A stretch of 64,000 nt of DNA from Noviherbaspirillum humi (GTDB lineage Bacteria > Pseudomonadota > Gammaproteobacteria > Burkholderiales > Burkholderiaceae_D): assembly GCF_900188095.1 (NCBI RefSeq), contig NZ_FZOT01000017.1, forward strand, positions 62,001-126,000. Reading direction: 5' to 3'. A program made the position numbers and the translations under genes. Below the pieces are notes generated by a model. That model saw only the letters and a list, made by a program, of their open reading frames with translations, was not told the DNA's origin and ran no database searches. Positions 46,476 to 55,625 of the stretch are shown piece by piece (the first letter of the stretch is position 1; the number at the start of each line of letters is the position of its first letter).

Positions 46476-48304
46476 AAAAACACACACTCTCTCTTGGCGC
46501 TGCAGTCATTGTTGCAGGGCTTGCCGGCTGCACGGCCTTGCAGCCCGATTTCTCCAGGCACAATGATTATGCGCCTGAAGAAATCCCGGTGGCGAAGGCC
46601 AAGCCTCAGCCAGAACAGTCGATCAACAAAAGGCCTGTCGAGTTTGTTGATGGCGTCTACATAGGCCGAAAGACGGTTCCCTTGGCAACGGACAAGGTGC
46701 TTCCACCAGTCTTTTCATCGCCTCAGAAATATTCCGTCACCTTGGTGGTGAACAGGGGCAGGGTAAATGTCAACGGCTTGGCCGAATGGGTGACGCGCAC
46801 GACTGGAATCCCGGTTTCCGTGGCGCCGAATGTCCTGTTGACAGGCAGTAGTACTACGAACCTGGCGACGGCGAACTCGCCCGGCAATACGTTGACCCCC
46901 GTTTCCAATCCCTCTGGCGTTGCTCCTCTGTTCAGCCTGCCGCCATCCGCACAGGGAAGCGGGCCATTGCCGCCGAATCTGGCGGGCATGATGGAAGACG
47001 GGCCGCTGAAAGCCGCGCAGACTCTGCCTGGCATGCCCGAAGGTTTTCCGATCGAGTCATCGATGACCCTGGATTACCGCGGACCGTTATCCACCTTCCT
47101 GGACATTGCTTCTGCCAGACTGGGTATCTCTTGGGAATATATGGACGGGCGCATTCACCTGTATCGCTACAAGTCTCGTACCTTCGAGATCAAGGCGGTG
47201 GGTGGCGTAAAGACATTGACGACGAGCTATTCATCCTCCGGCAATGTGTCTGGCGGCGGGGGAGGGGGAAGCGGTGGCAGCGGGGGAAGCTCATCGGGTG
47301 GCAGTACTGGCGGCAGTTCCAGCACGACGGCCTTAAGCCAGTCACATACCGCCAATCTGAACTTCTGGGCTGATCTGGAAAATCAGTTGAAGTCCATGAT
47401 CAGCCCGGGCGGCAAGGTGGCCTTCAACCAGGCGGCAAGCACGGTGACCGTGACTGACACGCCGCAGGTGCTGCAATCCGCAGAGGCCTTGATTGCGGAT
47501 GCCAATCGTCGGGTAAGCCGTTCGATCTACCTGAGGGTGGAACTGGTGACGATCAGCGACATCATGGACAACGGCAAGAATTTCGACATATCGGCTGTGC
47601 TAACCAGCAGCAATGGCAAGTTCCGCCTGCTGTCAACGGGCATACCGAGCGTAAGCCAGCTTGGTGGCGGTATTGGCACTTTCGTGCTTGCGCCCGGCGC
47701 CGCTTCAGTACCGTCGGCAACCGCCGGTGGATATACCCCTGGCAGACAAGGCGACAACATCGCAAATGCCCAAGGCAGCAATGCCATCATTCAGGCGCTT
47801 TCCCGCGTGACCAAGGTGCTTGACCGGACCGGTGTCGATGCGTTGACCATCAACAATCAGCCCGTGCCGGTCACCATGGCAACCTCGCAGTCCTACATTG
47901 ATTCGATCGGGTCAACCAGCACGACAACTTCAACGAGCACGACAGCGACTCAGGCAACGATCTCCTACGGCGTGTTCCTCGAATTGCTTCCCAAGGTTCT
48001 GGACAACAATCAGCTTCTGCTCCAATACACGGTTGACATATCCAACCTCGAAGCGCTTGAAGCGGCGAATACGGGGAACAATCCATCGGGAATCGTCGTC
48101 CGTTCGCCCAAGATTCCGCGCACCTCCACCACGCAGGTGGCCCGTGTACGACCCGGGGAGACGATCGTTCTTTCGCAGCTGGCGCAGAATCGTGACTCCG
48201 ACCAGGAAGCAGGCGGGCTGACCGGGTTCTCAAACGCCAAATCCAAGAATCGCAAAACGACCCTGGTCTTCATCACCCCTGTATTGATTGACTCGGAGAC
48301 TTGA
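46472..48304 (+). CDS. Type IVb pilus secretin lipoprotein (PilN family)
   Basis: A 610-residue outer-membrane channel through which the pilus emerges. The lipobox GLAGC places the lipidated Cys at residue 20. The N-terminal half has STN/secretin N domains. A Gly/Ser-rich linker lies around residues 262-287. The C-terminal secretin domain ends in RTSTTQVARVRPGETIVLS and a Gln-rich tail. PilN/BfpB-type secretins are lipoproteins, unlike PilQ of type IVa pili. Confidence 0.88.
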   Translation: MKKHTLSLGAAVIVAGLAGCTALQPDFSRHNDYAPEEIPVAKAKPQPEQSINKRPVEFVDGVYIGRKTVPLATDKVLPPVFSSPQKYSVTLVVNRGRVNVNGLAEWVTRTTGIPVSVAPNVLLTGSSTTNLATANSPGNTLTPVSNPSGVAPLFSLPPSAQGSGPLPPNLAGMMEDGPLKAAQTLPGMPEGFPIESSMTLDYRGPLSTFLDIASARLGISWEYMDGRIHLYRYKSRTFEIKAVGGVKTLTTSYSSSGNVSGGGGGGSGGSGGSSSGGSTGGSSSTTALSQSHTANLNFWADLENQLKSMISPGGKVAFNQAASTVTVTDTPQVLQSAEALIADANRRVSRSIYLRVELVTISDIMDNGKNFDISAVLTSSNGKFRLLSTGIPSVSQLGGGIGTFVLAPGAASVPSATAGGYTPGRQGDNIANAQGSNAIIQALSRVTKVLDRTGVDALTINNQPVPVTMATSQSYIDSIGSTSTTTSTSTTATQATISYGVFLELLPKVLDNNQLLLQYTVDISNLEALEAANTGNNPSGIVVRSPKIPRTSTTQVARVRPGETIVLSQLAQNRDSDQEAGGLTGFSNAKSKNRKTTLVFITPVLIDSET

Positions 48305-48306
48305 TC

Positions 48307-49668
48307 GTGACCGAAGATTTCGTGATCGAGGAAGTCGGCGGCCATACGCTTGCGTTTGGCGTCTCCTGGCTGAAGCTTTCCGGGCCGCGTGCGCAGCGCC
48401 GGCGTGAAGTTGGGGAGCTGGTCAAGAGTTTTGAGGCGACTCATTGGGTATCGCGTGCGAAAGATGAGATCGCGTCCGTTGGGGTTTTGAGCGCGCAAGC
48501 AGCAAGCCTCCCAGCGAAAACGCTTAGCCCCGGGGTTCTGCTTGCCCGATATTTCGCCGAGTTCGACGATAGGGCATTTGTCATCGTCCGTGCGCTGCGC
48601 AATAGCCAGCAATACTGGATTTGCGCTGTGCACAAGGGACTGGTTGAAGAAGCCGGGGAGCGTCTCTCAAGCGCAGCTGGCCTGGTGCAAGCCGTGGAGG
48701 AAGTCGTCTCATCGATAGACGACGATACGCAAATCGAACTGATCCTCGATGGCGTCGCTGAAGCAGAATTGAACAGTATCGGTGATGAGCGAATTGTGCT
48801 TCGTTCCGGTTCCCTCGCGATTCTCATCGATGGACAGCCCACGGGCGAAGCCAGGCTCAAGTCGGTAAGTTCACGAAGCGGGACGGTCGTTGTGGCCGCA
48901 GGCGTTCTGGCTGGCGTCATGCTGATCGCCGGGCTTGGCTATGCTGCTTACCAGATGCTATGGAATAAGCCGGTTGCGCAGCCCGTCGTGGCAGCAGCAC
49001 CCCCGCCCGATCCTACCTATGCCAGCAGTGTCGTCGAAAACTTCAATAACGCGCGTCACTTCCCGGGCAAAGTGCTTGTCCGTGAGCTGGACCGTGTACT
49101 CAAGGATTATCCCGTCGTGAAGAATGGCTGGATGATTGCCTCTGCTCGTTGTGCCAGCGGCGGCGGATGTCAGATCACTTATCGCCGTCTGCCGTTCGCT
49201 GGCAGCCTGCCGCCCAATCCGGCACAGCCCGAAGGCGCCGCCTCGGTGGATCTGGAAGAAGGCAGCCATAGCTGGAAGATTGCGGCAGATCCCTTGCTCT
49301 TCAAGGAAGCGCCGTCAGCAAACAACCTCCGGGCCTTTCTGGCGCGCTATCCCGGAAAGGAGTCGATGCTCCCCTTTTTCTGGGGCGCGAAGGATTACGA
49401 GCTCAAGCTTTCATTCACCAGTCCTAAGCCGGTGGGGCAGCCGGTGAATGGCGCCACTTTCGGCGTCGAGGAACTGGGCTGGGAGCTTTCCGGCGACGTG
49501 TTCCTGCTTGGGCATCTCGAACAGCTCCCGGACAATGCCGTGCTTTCCGAAATCGCGTACAAGATCGAGCCGAATCAAACTGTGACGGTTGCTGCAAAAG
49601 GAATTTACTGGCGAGTCGGCGCACCCTTGCCCGTACCTGATAAAGGCAAGAATGGGAATCCATCATGA
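48307..49668 (+). CDS. Type IVb pilus protein PilO2
   Basis: A 453-residue bitopic protein. An N-terminal cytoplasmic part of about 190 residues is followed by one membrane helix (VVVAAGVLAGVMLIAGLGYA, about 197-216) and a periplasmic domain. The architecture matches PilO of the R64 thin pilus. Initiation at GTG 48307 is chosen because GGAG (48295-48298) is eight bases upstream; a TTG at 48301 would have almost no spacing. Confidence 0.78.
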   Translation: MTEDFVIEEVGGHTLAFGVSWLKLSGPRAQRRREVGELVKSFEATHWVSRAKDEIASVGVLSAQAASLPAKTLSPGVLLARYFAEFDDRAFVIVRALRNSQQYWICAVHKGLVEEAGERLSSAAGLVQAVEEVVSSIDDDTQIELILDGVAEAELNSIGDERIVLRSGSLAILIDGQPTGEARLKSVSSRSGTVVVAAGVLAGVMLIAGLGYAAYQMLWNKPVAQPVVAAAPPPDPTYASSVVENFNNARHFPGKVLVRELDRVLKDYPVVKNGWMIASARCASGGGCQITYRRLPFAGSLPPNPAQPEGAASVDLEEGSHSWKIAADPLLFKEAPSANNLRAFLARYPGKESMLPFFWGAKDYELKLSFTSPKPVGQPVNGATFGVEELGWELSGDVFLLGHLEQLPDNAVLSEIAYKIEPNQTVTVAAKGIYWRVGAPLPVPDKGKNGNPS

Positions 49669-49701
49669 ATGACGTCTTGACCATGCGTATGGAGTGAACA
49701 G

Positions 49702-50157
49702 ATGAAATCGATATATGCCGTCCTGGCGAGTGGAATTCTCTTGGCAGCTTCATCCGCAAGCTGCATCGCTGCAGAGCCAACCTTCAATGAACTGGTCGCC
49801 AAGCAGCGCGAACTGGCCCAGACCAGAATTCAGCGGCAGATCAACGAGGAACGGAACAAGTCGTCTGCAGGCAGCCCTCCCGCAGAGAACATGGCGAAAA
49901 TGCAGGTGCTGGTGGATGACAACGAACCGCAGCAGATCGATGCCGCTTATGGTGTCGGCTCGAGCCTGACCCTGCTGGTTCGAACCCCGTCAGGATTGAA
50001 GACCATGCGTTCCGGAGACCAGAATGGCATTTGGCGATTGAACAGCGTGAGTGGCAACACGGCCATGTTCGTCCGTACCGGGAAGAAAAACTGGCTTGGC
50101 CCCAAACAGGTTTTCCTGCAGATGCCGGGGTTGAGTGCTGCCTATCAAGCGCAATAG
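49702..50157 (+). CDS. Type IVb pilus biogenesis protein PilP
   Basis: A 151-residue exported protein. The signal peptide covers about residues 1-24 (ILLAASSASCIAA). A short coiled region (LVAKQRELAQTRIQRQ) is followed by a small beta-rich domain, as in R64 PilP, which links PilO to the secretin. GGAG (49691-49694) precedes the ATG by seven bases. It is the last gene of the pilus locus. Confidence 0.75.
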   Translation: MKSIYAVLASGILLAASSASCIAAEPTFNELVAKQRELAQTRIQRQINEERNKSSAGSPPAENMAKMQVLVDDNEPQQIDAAYGVGSSLTLLVRTPSGLKTMRSGDQNGIWRLNSVSGNTAMFVRTGKKNWLGPKQVFLQMPGLSAAYQAQ

Positions 50158-50199
50158 AACGACAGAGAGAGCATTCATCTCTCCTCGAATGAGGCGTAC

Positions 50200-50302
50200 A
50201 GGCCAAACGCTTGGCCTGATTCGTTTCAGGCCTTCGCTCCGTGTAACGCCAAAGCGCAGAGCGCTGAAGTCTTTTCAGTAAGCTGGCGGTTCAGCCGCCA
50301 GC
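50200..50302. terminator. Hairpins between the pilus locus and the ABC transporter
   Basis: Two stem-loops lie between these convergent blocks: AGGCCAA-ACGC-TTGGCCT (50200-50217) and GCTGGCGG-TTCAG-CCGCCAGC (50282-50302). Neither has a strong T run, so termination is plausible but may be weak. Confidence 0.45.
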
Positions 50303-50362
50303 TCGCCAATCCAATACACGCCGAGTTGTTCTCACCTCCGCCTTGCTGAGGCTGGCAGTCGA

Positions 50363-51145
50363 TCATTGCGCGCCAGCGCCGCGGTGCGCCCATCCCGTGG
50401 TGCGCTTTTCAATGATGGCGAACAGTTCGTACATGGCCATCGCCATCGCGCCGATGGTGACCAAGCCGGCAAAGGCGAGCGGCATGCGCATGGAGGAGCC
50501 TGCGGAAACCAGCAGATAGCCGATGCCTTCATTGGATGCCGTCATTTCCGATACCGTGGAACCGACGAAGGCCAGCGTGATCGCCACCTTGAGGGATGCG
50601 AAGAAGAAAGGCATGGCGCGCGGCAGGCCGACCTTCATCAGCACATCGAGGCGGCGCGCGCCTAGCACGCGCAGCACGTCTTCCAGTTCCGGTTCCAGGG
50701 TCGCCAGTCCGGTGGCGATGTTGACCATGATGGGAAAGAAGGAAATCAGGAAGGCGGTCAGGATCGCGGGGCCGGCGCCGATGCCGAACCACACCACCAG
50801 CACGGGAACGAACGCCGCCTTGGGCAGGGCGTTGAAGGCGGTCATCAGCGGATAAGCCGCGGAGTAAAGCAGCGGAGAGGAGCCGATGACCATGCCAAGC
50901 GCGACGCCGACCGCAACCGCGATGGCGAAGCCAGCCATGGTGACCCAGAACGTGCGCAGCGCATGTTCGAGCAGCGGGCCGGCGAACTCCACCATGGATT
51001 CGGCGATCGCCAGCGGGCTGGGGAAGATGAATTCCGACACCGAGAAGACGCTGCAGATGACCTGCCACAAGAACAGTATCAGGACCAGCAGCGCCCAGGG
51101 AGCGACGCGCTTGAGGGTTTTCGATTTCATGGAAATAGCAGGCAA
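50363..51145 (-). CDS. ABC transporter permease (SsuC/TauC type)
   Basis: A 260-residue inner-membrane permease with about six helices. The ATPase-docking EAA loop is at about residues 150-170 (EDVLRVLGARRLDVLMKVGLP). It belongs to the nitrate/sulfonate/taurine permease family. A second in-frame ATG (51130, MKSKTLKR) is possible. It lies 15 bp after the ATPase gene; the three genes form one minus-strand operon. Confidence 0.88.
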   Translation of the reverse strand: MPAISMKSKTLKRVAPWALLVLILFLWQVICSVFSVSEFIFPSPLAIAESMVEFAGPLLEHALRTFWVTMAGFAIAVAVGVALGMVIGSSPLLYSAAYPLMTAFNALPKAAFVPVLVVWFGIGAGPAILTAFLISFFPIMVNIATGLATLEPELEDVLRVLGARRLDVLMKVGLPRAMPFFFASLKVAITLAFVGSTVSEMTASNEGIGYLLVSAGSSMRMPLAFAGLVTIGAMAMAMYELFAIIEKRTTGWAHRGAGAQ

Positions 51146-51160
51146 AAAGATAAGTGAAGC

Positions 51161-51952
51161 TCAGCCGTTGCGCACACGGCCGATATGCTCGCGCAATTCA
51201 TGCACTAGTTCGGAGAATGGCTCGGTATAGGTGACTTCCAGGTCACGCGGCCGCGGCAGCGGATTCTCGCGCCGCGCCAGGATGCGGCCAGGACGGCGGC
51301 TCATGACGTAGATGGTGTCGGCGAGGAAGGCGGCTTCGCGCAGATCGTGGGTCACGAGAATGACGTTGAATTGCCGCTCGGTCCACAGGTCGCGCAGCAC
51401 GCACCACAATTCTTCCCGGGTGAAGGCATCGAGCGCGCCGAAGGGTTCGTCCAGCATCAGCATCTTCGGCTCGTGAATCAGCGCGCGGCAGATCGATGCA
51501 CGCTGCTGCATGCCGCCCGACAGCTGCCAGGGAAACTGATGCGCATACTGCTCCAGGCCGACAGTCTTGAGCAGCTTCATCGCCCGCGCCACATACTCCG
51601 TGCGCTTCTGCTTGAAGCTGCTGCGGTAGGGCTCGACGATCTCCAGCGGCAGCAGCACGTTGTCGAGCGTGGTGCGCCAGGGAAGCAGCGTCGGCGCCTG
51701 GAAGGCCATGCCGACGATCTTGAGCGGGCCGACCACCCGTTCGCCGTTGATGGCCACGGTGCCGCGGCTGGGCGCCTTCAGGCCGGTGGCCAGTTTCATG
51801 AAGGTCGACTTGCCGCAGCCGGAAGGGCCGACGATGGCGATGAATTCGCCTTCCCGCGCCTGCAGGGTGATGTCCTCCACCGCGAAGCCGGAGGACTCGC
51901 CGTAGGCGAGAAAAACATTTTGAAAATCAACGAACACGGAAGAACGGCTCAC
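51161..51952 (-). CDS. ABC transporter ATP-binding protein (SsuB/TauB type)
   Basis: A 263-residue ABC ATPase. Walker A is GPSGCGKST, the Q loop is in FQAPTLLPWRTT, the signature is LSGGMQQRASICRA and Walker B is MLMLDEPFGALD. GTG 51952 is taken as the start because it overlaps the binding-protein stop by 4 bp and begins the conserved sequence. A longer frame from 52003 would run into the upstream gene. Confidence 0.9.
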   Translation of the reverse strand: MSRSSVFVDFQNVFLAYGESSGFAVEDITLQAREGEFIAIVGPSGCGKSTFMKLATGLKAPSRGTVAINGERVVGPLKIVGMAFQAPTLLPWRTTLDNVLLPLEIVEPYRSSFKQKRTEYVARAMKLLKTVGLEQYAHQFPWQLSGGMQQRASICRALIHEPKMLMLDEPFGALDAFTREELWCVLRDLWTERQFNVILVTHDLREAAFLADTIYVMSRRPGRILARRENPLPRPRDLEVTYTEPFSELVHELREHIGRVRNG

Positions 51953-52980
51953 TTCGGAAAGACATTGAGTTCGATCTTGGCCGGCAGGAAGGATCCATTC
52001 CACACCAGGTTGGGATCGACGCGGGTCTTGGTGTTGTAGGCGTCCGAAACCTGGGAAGCCATCAGCGACAGACGCGGGCCGGTCACCTGGCCGAAGCCCT
52101 CCGCCCTGGCGCTCGGCGTGGCGATGGAACTGGCGATGGCGAGCTTCAGGCGGCGCGCTTCCAGCTTTTCATCCACTAGACTGTCGCGCTCCTTGAGCGT
52201 CTTGATCGAGGCGTCCGGGTTTTCCATCACATCCTTGGCCGCGCGGGCGAAGGCGCGCAGGAAACCCTTGATGGCTTCCGGCTTCTGCTTGACGAAGGTC
52301 TCGGAAGCGATGATCGCATTGCCGTACATCTTCACGCCGTTATCGGGATAGGAGAGCACCACCACATCTTCATCCTTGATGCCGCGGGCGTTCAGGTTGA
52401 GCAGCGAGGTGAAGTAGAACCCGGTGATGGCATCGACATCGCCTTTGGCCAGCATGGTTTCGCGCAGCGGCGGATCCATGCTCACCCAGTTGGCGGCCGA
52501 TGCGTTCAGGCCGTTTGCCTTGGCGAAGATGGGGTAAGCGCGGCGCCCGGCGTCGAACACCGGAGCCCCAAGCTTCTTGCCGGCCAGATCGGCCGGTTTC
52601 CTGATTCCGGACTTCTTCAGCGCCAGCACGGCGGCCGGCGTGTCGTTGTAGACCATCATCACCCCCACCGGCTTGCTCGGCGCGGAGGGGTTGTTGCCGA
52701 CGAATTCCATCAATGCCGCCATGTCGGCGAAGCCCATGTCATACGACCCGGAAGCGACGCGGTTGACGGCATTGCCGGAGCCGTTGCCGGCGTCGATGGT
52801 GACGTCCAGCTTTTCATTGGCAAAGTAACCTTTGGACTTGGCGACCAGGAAGAGAGCGGCCGGGCCTTCGAAGCGCCAGTCGAGCTGGAAGCGAACCTTG
52901 GTCTCCTGAGCGAAGGCTTGCAGGGACGTGGCGCACAGAAGCGCGATGCCGGCATGACGGAAGAAGCGGGAGAGGGTCAT
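51949..52980 (-). CDS. ABC transporter substrate-binding protein (NMT1/SsuA-like)
   Basis: A 343-residue periplasmic binding protein. The signal peptide covers about residues 1-24 (IALLCATSLQAFAQ). The NMT1/THI5-like core reads FQLDWRFEGPAALFLVAKSKG, then AGNGSGNAVNRVASG and GFADMAAL. Such proteins bind sulfonates, nitrate, thiamine or riboflavin precursors, or phthalate-type aromatics; the ligand cannot be told from sequence and no catabolic genes lie next to it. It is first in the three-gene operon. Confidence 0.88.
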   Translation of the reverse strand: MTLSRFFRHAGIALLCATSLQAFAQETKVRFQLDWRFEGPAALFLVAKSKGYFANEKLDVTIDAGNGSGNAVNRVASGSYDMGFADMAALMEFVGNNPSAPSKPVGVMMVYNDTPAAVLALKKSGIRKPADLAGKKLGAPVFDAGRRAYPIFAKANGLNASAANWVSMDPPLRETMLAKGDVDAITGFYFTSLLNLNARGIKDEDVVVLSYPDNGVKMYGNAIIASETFVKQKPEAIKGFLRAFARAAKDVMENPDASIKTLKERDSLVDEKLEARRLKLAIASSIATPSARAEGFGQVTGPRLSLMASQVSDAYNTKTRVDPNLVWNGSFLPAKIELNVFPK

Positions 52981-53234
52981 TACATTCCTGTATCAGCAAG
53001 GTTGGCCCAATCATCAAGCATCCCGATGGGCAATACCTGCGCAACAGCAATATGCATGCCACTCGATTGTGGTGCTTCATGCGATAAAAAGGGGCATCCC
53101 CTTCGCCATTGCATCGCCAGACTTGCACTGATTCCGGGCAGGATGTCGCTGTCTCGCCCAGATTCAGTGCGATTTGGCCGCCCGGCGGAAATGGCTAATG
53201 GCTTGAAGCTGATCGGTGCGCCGCTGGCCGACGC

Positions 53235-55259
53235 TCAATCCAGCGGGCGGGCAACGCGGAAGCCGTTCTGCATCTGCCGCACCGAGGCATCGTATTTGAA
53301 GCGGGTGGTGGAAGGCATGTAGCTGGCTCCTTCCCGCCAGGACCCGCCGCGGATGACGCGGGTGCGGCAATTGGGCTGCTCCCAGGCGCGGCCGTCGCCG
53401 GGCGCGCCGGCGTAGTTGTTGCGCCAGCAGTCGGCCACCCATTCCCAGACGCTGCCATTGACATCATGCAGGCCGAAGGGGTTGGGCGGGAAGGTGCCGG
53501 CATCGACCGGGCCATCCTTGTCCCAGGGGTCGCCGCATTCCTTGCAGTTCGCCATTTTGGGGCGCATCTGTTCGCCCCACCAGTAGCGGCTGCCGGTCCC
53601 GCCCCGCGCCGCGTACTCCCACTCCGCTTCCGTCGGCAGCCGGTAAGGCTTCCCGGTCACCTGCGACAACCATTTCACGTATTGCTGGGCATCGTCCCAG
53701 CTGATGTCCCGTGCCGGGCTCTTCTTCGAGCGCTGCTCACTGCCTGCCAGGCGCGGGCAGCCGCCGGCATCGACACAGGCATCCCATTGCTCGACGGTGA
53801 CTTCGAGCTTGCCGATGGCAAAAGGCTTGGCGATGGTGACGTGGTGCGCCGGCTTTTCGCTCGGGTCGCCGGTATTGCTGCCCATGGTGAAACTGCCGGC
53901 CGGAATGCTGACCAGGATCGGGCATTGCTGGCAGTCGCGGATTTCGCCGCCGGCCTGGCGCGGCGCGGGGCGGCTGTCCGGCACCGCGGCCGGTACGGGT
54001 GTCGGCGCAGGGGCGGGCCGCGCCTGCGCCGCGTCTTGTGCAGGAGGCGGCTGCCTGGGTCGCTGCGCGGGTCTTTCGGAGATTGCGGGTCTCTCCGCAG
54101 CCGCAGGTTTTTCCGGCGGTTTTTCCGCCGCCTTTTCCGGTGCCTTGGCCGGCGCGGGCTGGGTAACCGACGGGGGCTCCGCCTTGGGTGCGGCGGCGCG
54201 CAGCCGCGCCAGGCGAGCTTTGGCCAGCGCTGCGAAACGGCCATTGGGATAGGTGTTCAGATACGCCTCGTAATCCGATGCATGGGTACTGTCCTTGATC
54301 GATTCCCAGAAACTCAGCTCGAACTGCTCGTCGCTGTCCTTGGGCAGGATGGCGCGGCTGCGCCATTCGATCACCGTTCCGGCGTCTGCGTCGGAGCTGC
54401 CGAGCAGCGCGGGCGCAGGCGTGTCCTGCGGCAGAAAGCGGAACTCGGCTGAAAGGGTGGATGCCACCCACGGCTGCTGCCTGCCTTCGGTAGCGTGGCG
54501 GACCGCCAGCCCGACCCGGCGGAAGAGCTGGCTATGCCCGAGCCCCGGCTCCCCGAGCGCCCGCAGCAGCTGGGCGGTGTAGGTGCCATGGCGCGGACCA
54601 TCGGCCGCGAAGCCGCCTGGCGCGGTGGCATAGGCGACCAGCGTTTCTTCCGGCACCGGATCCCTCGCCGGGATGCTGCCCGCGCTGCGCGACTCGAAGG
54701 GGTTGTTGAGGCAAATGTCGAGGATGACCAGGTTGCGCTTGCCGGGCCGCGGCACAGCCATGCCGTTCAATATCTCCCGCAGTGCGAGTGCATCGTCCAT
54801 GCCGGTTTGGGCCGCGCGGCCGGCGGCATCGACGGGCAGCAGCCGGGTGCCGCCGGCCACACCGGCGCCGTGGCCGGCGAAATAGAACAAGCCGGTGCCG
54901 CCGTCGTCGAGACGCTGTCCGAACTCGCGCAGCGCCTGGCGCATCCGGGCCTGGGTCGCATCCTCGAGATGGGTTACGTCGAAGCCGAGCCGGCGCAGCA
55001 TCGCTGCCATGGCGCGGGCATCGTTGACCGCATTGCGCAAAGGCGCAAGTGCATAGCCGCCGTTGCCTATCACCAGCGCGATGCGCCTGTCATGAGCGTC
55101 GGCTGCCGGAGCGGCAAGTGCGGAGGAAGGGTCGAACGGGAGCGATGCCGCCGGCGTTGGCGCGGGCGCTGCGGCGGCCGTGTATGAAGCAAGACAGGAG
55201 CACAAGGCCAGGAGAGCGGCGGCGAAGCGGAGTCCCGTCCGAAACTGTCGAAGGTCCAT
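53235..55259 (-). CDS. Exported caspase-like / SUMF1 (FGE-sulfatase fold) fusion protein
   Basis: A 674-residue protein with a signal peptide (FAAALLALCSCLASYTAAAA). A caspase p20-like C14 domain follows (about 55-290), with RIALVIGNGGYAL, the catalytic His in FYFAGHGAG and Cys in VILDICLNNPF. Next come a short repeat-like SFWESIKDST segment and a long Pro/Ala/Lys-rich linker (about 355-425). The C-terminal SUMF1 domain has IPAGSFTMGS, LPTEAEWEYAARGG and RVIRGGSW, but lacks the Cys pair used by formylglycine-generating enzymes. The frame extends to 55373, but ATG 55259 yields the signal peptide. It is divergent from the DUF4399 genes. Confidence 0.85.
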   Translation of the reverse strand: MDLRQFRTGLRFAAALLALCSCLASYTAAAAPAPTPAASLPFDPSSALAAPAADAHDRRIALVIGNGGYALAPLRNAVNDARAMAAMLRRLGFDVTHLEDATQARMRQALREFGQRLDDGGTGLFYFAGHGAGVAGGTRLLPVDAAGRAAQTGMDDALALREILNGMAVPRPGKRNLVILDICLNNPFESRSAGSIPARDPVPEETLVAYATAPGGFAADGPRHGTYTAQLLRALGEPGLGHSQLFRRVGLAVRHATEGRQQPWVASTLSAEFRFLPQDTPAPALLGSSDADAGTVIEWRSRAILPKDSDEQFELSFWESIKDSTHASDYEAYLNTYPNGRFAALAKARLARLRAAAPKAEPPSVTQPAPAKAPEKAAEKPPEKPAAAERPAISERPAQRPRQPPPAQDAAQARPAPAPTPVPAAVPDSRPAPRQAGGEIRDCQQCPILVSIPAGSFTMGSNTGDPSEKPAHHVTIAKPFAIGKLEVTVEQWDACVDAGGCPRLAGSEQRSKKSPARDISWDDAQQYVKWLSQVTGKPYRLPTEAEWEYAARGGTGSRYWWGEQMRPKMANCKECGDPWDKDGPVDAGTFPPNPFGLHDVNGSVWEWVADCWRNNYAGAPGDGRAWEQPNCRTRVIRGGSWREGASYMPSTTRFKYDASVRQMQNGFRVARPLD

Positions 55260-55625
55260 GTCGGTTCTTATTAAATGCGAGAGGCGTCCGCCGAAACGAC
55301 GGTGGAGCAACAGTCGCAGCCCGGTACGGCCGGGCATGGAAGCAAGGAAACCCAGGGCAAACCGATGCGCCATGAAGCCAGTTCATGGAAGCTTCTATCT
55401 TTGAACCGTTGCGGCGGGATGATTCTGTTCTATATCAAACCAGCCCGGTGAATTCGCTTACTTCCGGCTCGGCATGTCCTATGGTGCAAGCAGCGGCCGC
55501 GGCGAACCGGCGCTGGCGCCTCTGCCGATCTTTCCTGCCATCCCTTTGCCGGCAGCCCCGGCACCCTGACGCAATGCTTGGCGTGCCGCCGTGGCAACAC
55601 GGCGGATGACATTCGGAGGTCGCCC
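55260..55625. promoter_or_regulatory. Divergent intergenic region of the caspase-like and DUF4399 genes
   Basis: 366 bp that must contain both divergent promoters. Small frames in it have no recognisable product. A strong GGAGG (55616-55620) precedes the first DUF4399 gene. I see no repeat or clear operator. Confidence 0.4.

Noticed and set aside
41433-50362. Search for integrase, IS ends or flanking direct repeats around the pilus locus
   Set aside because: None was visible, so transfer is inferred only from composition and gene content.
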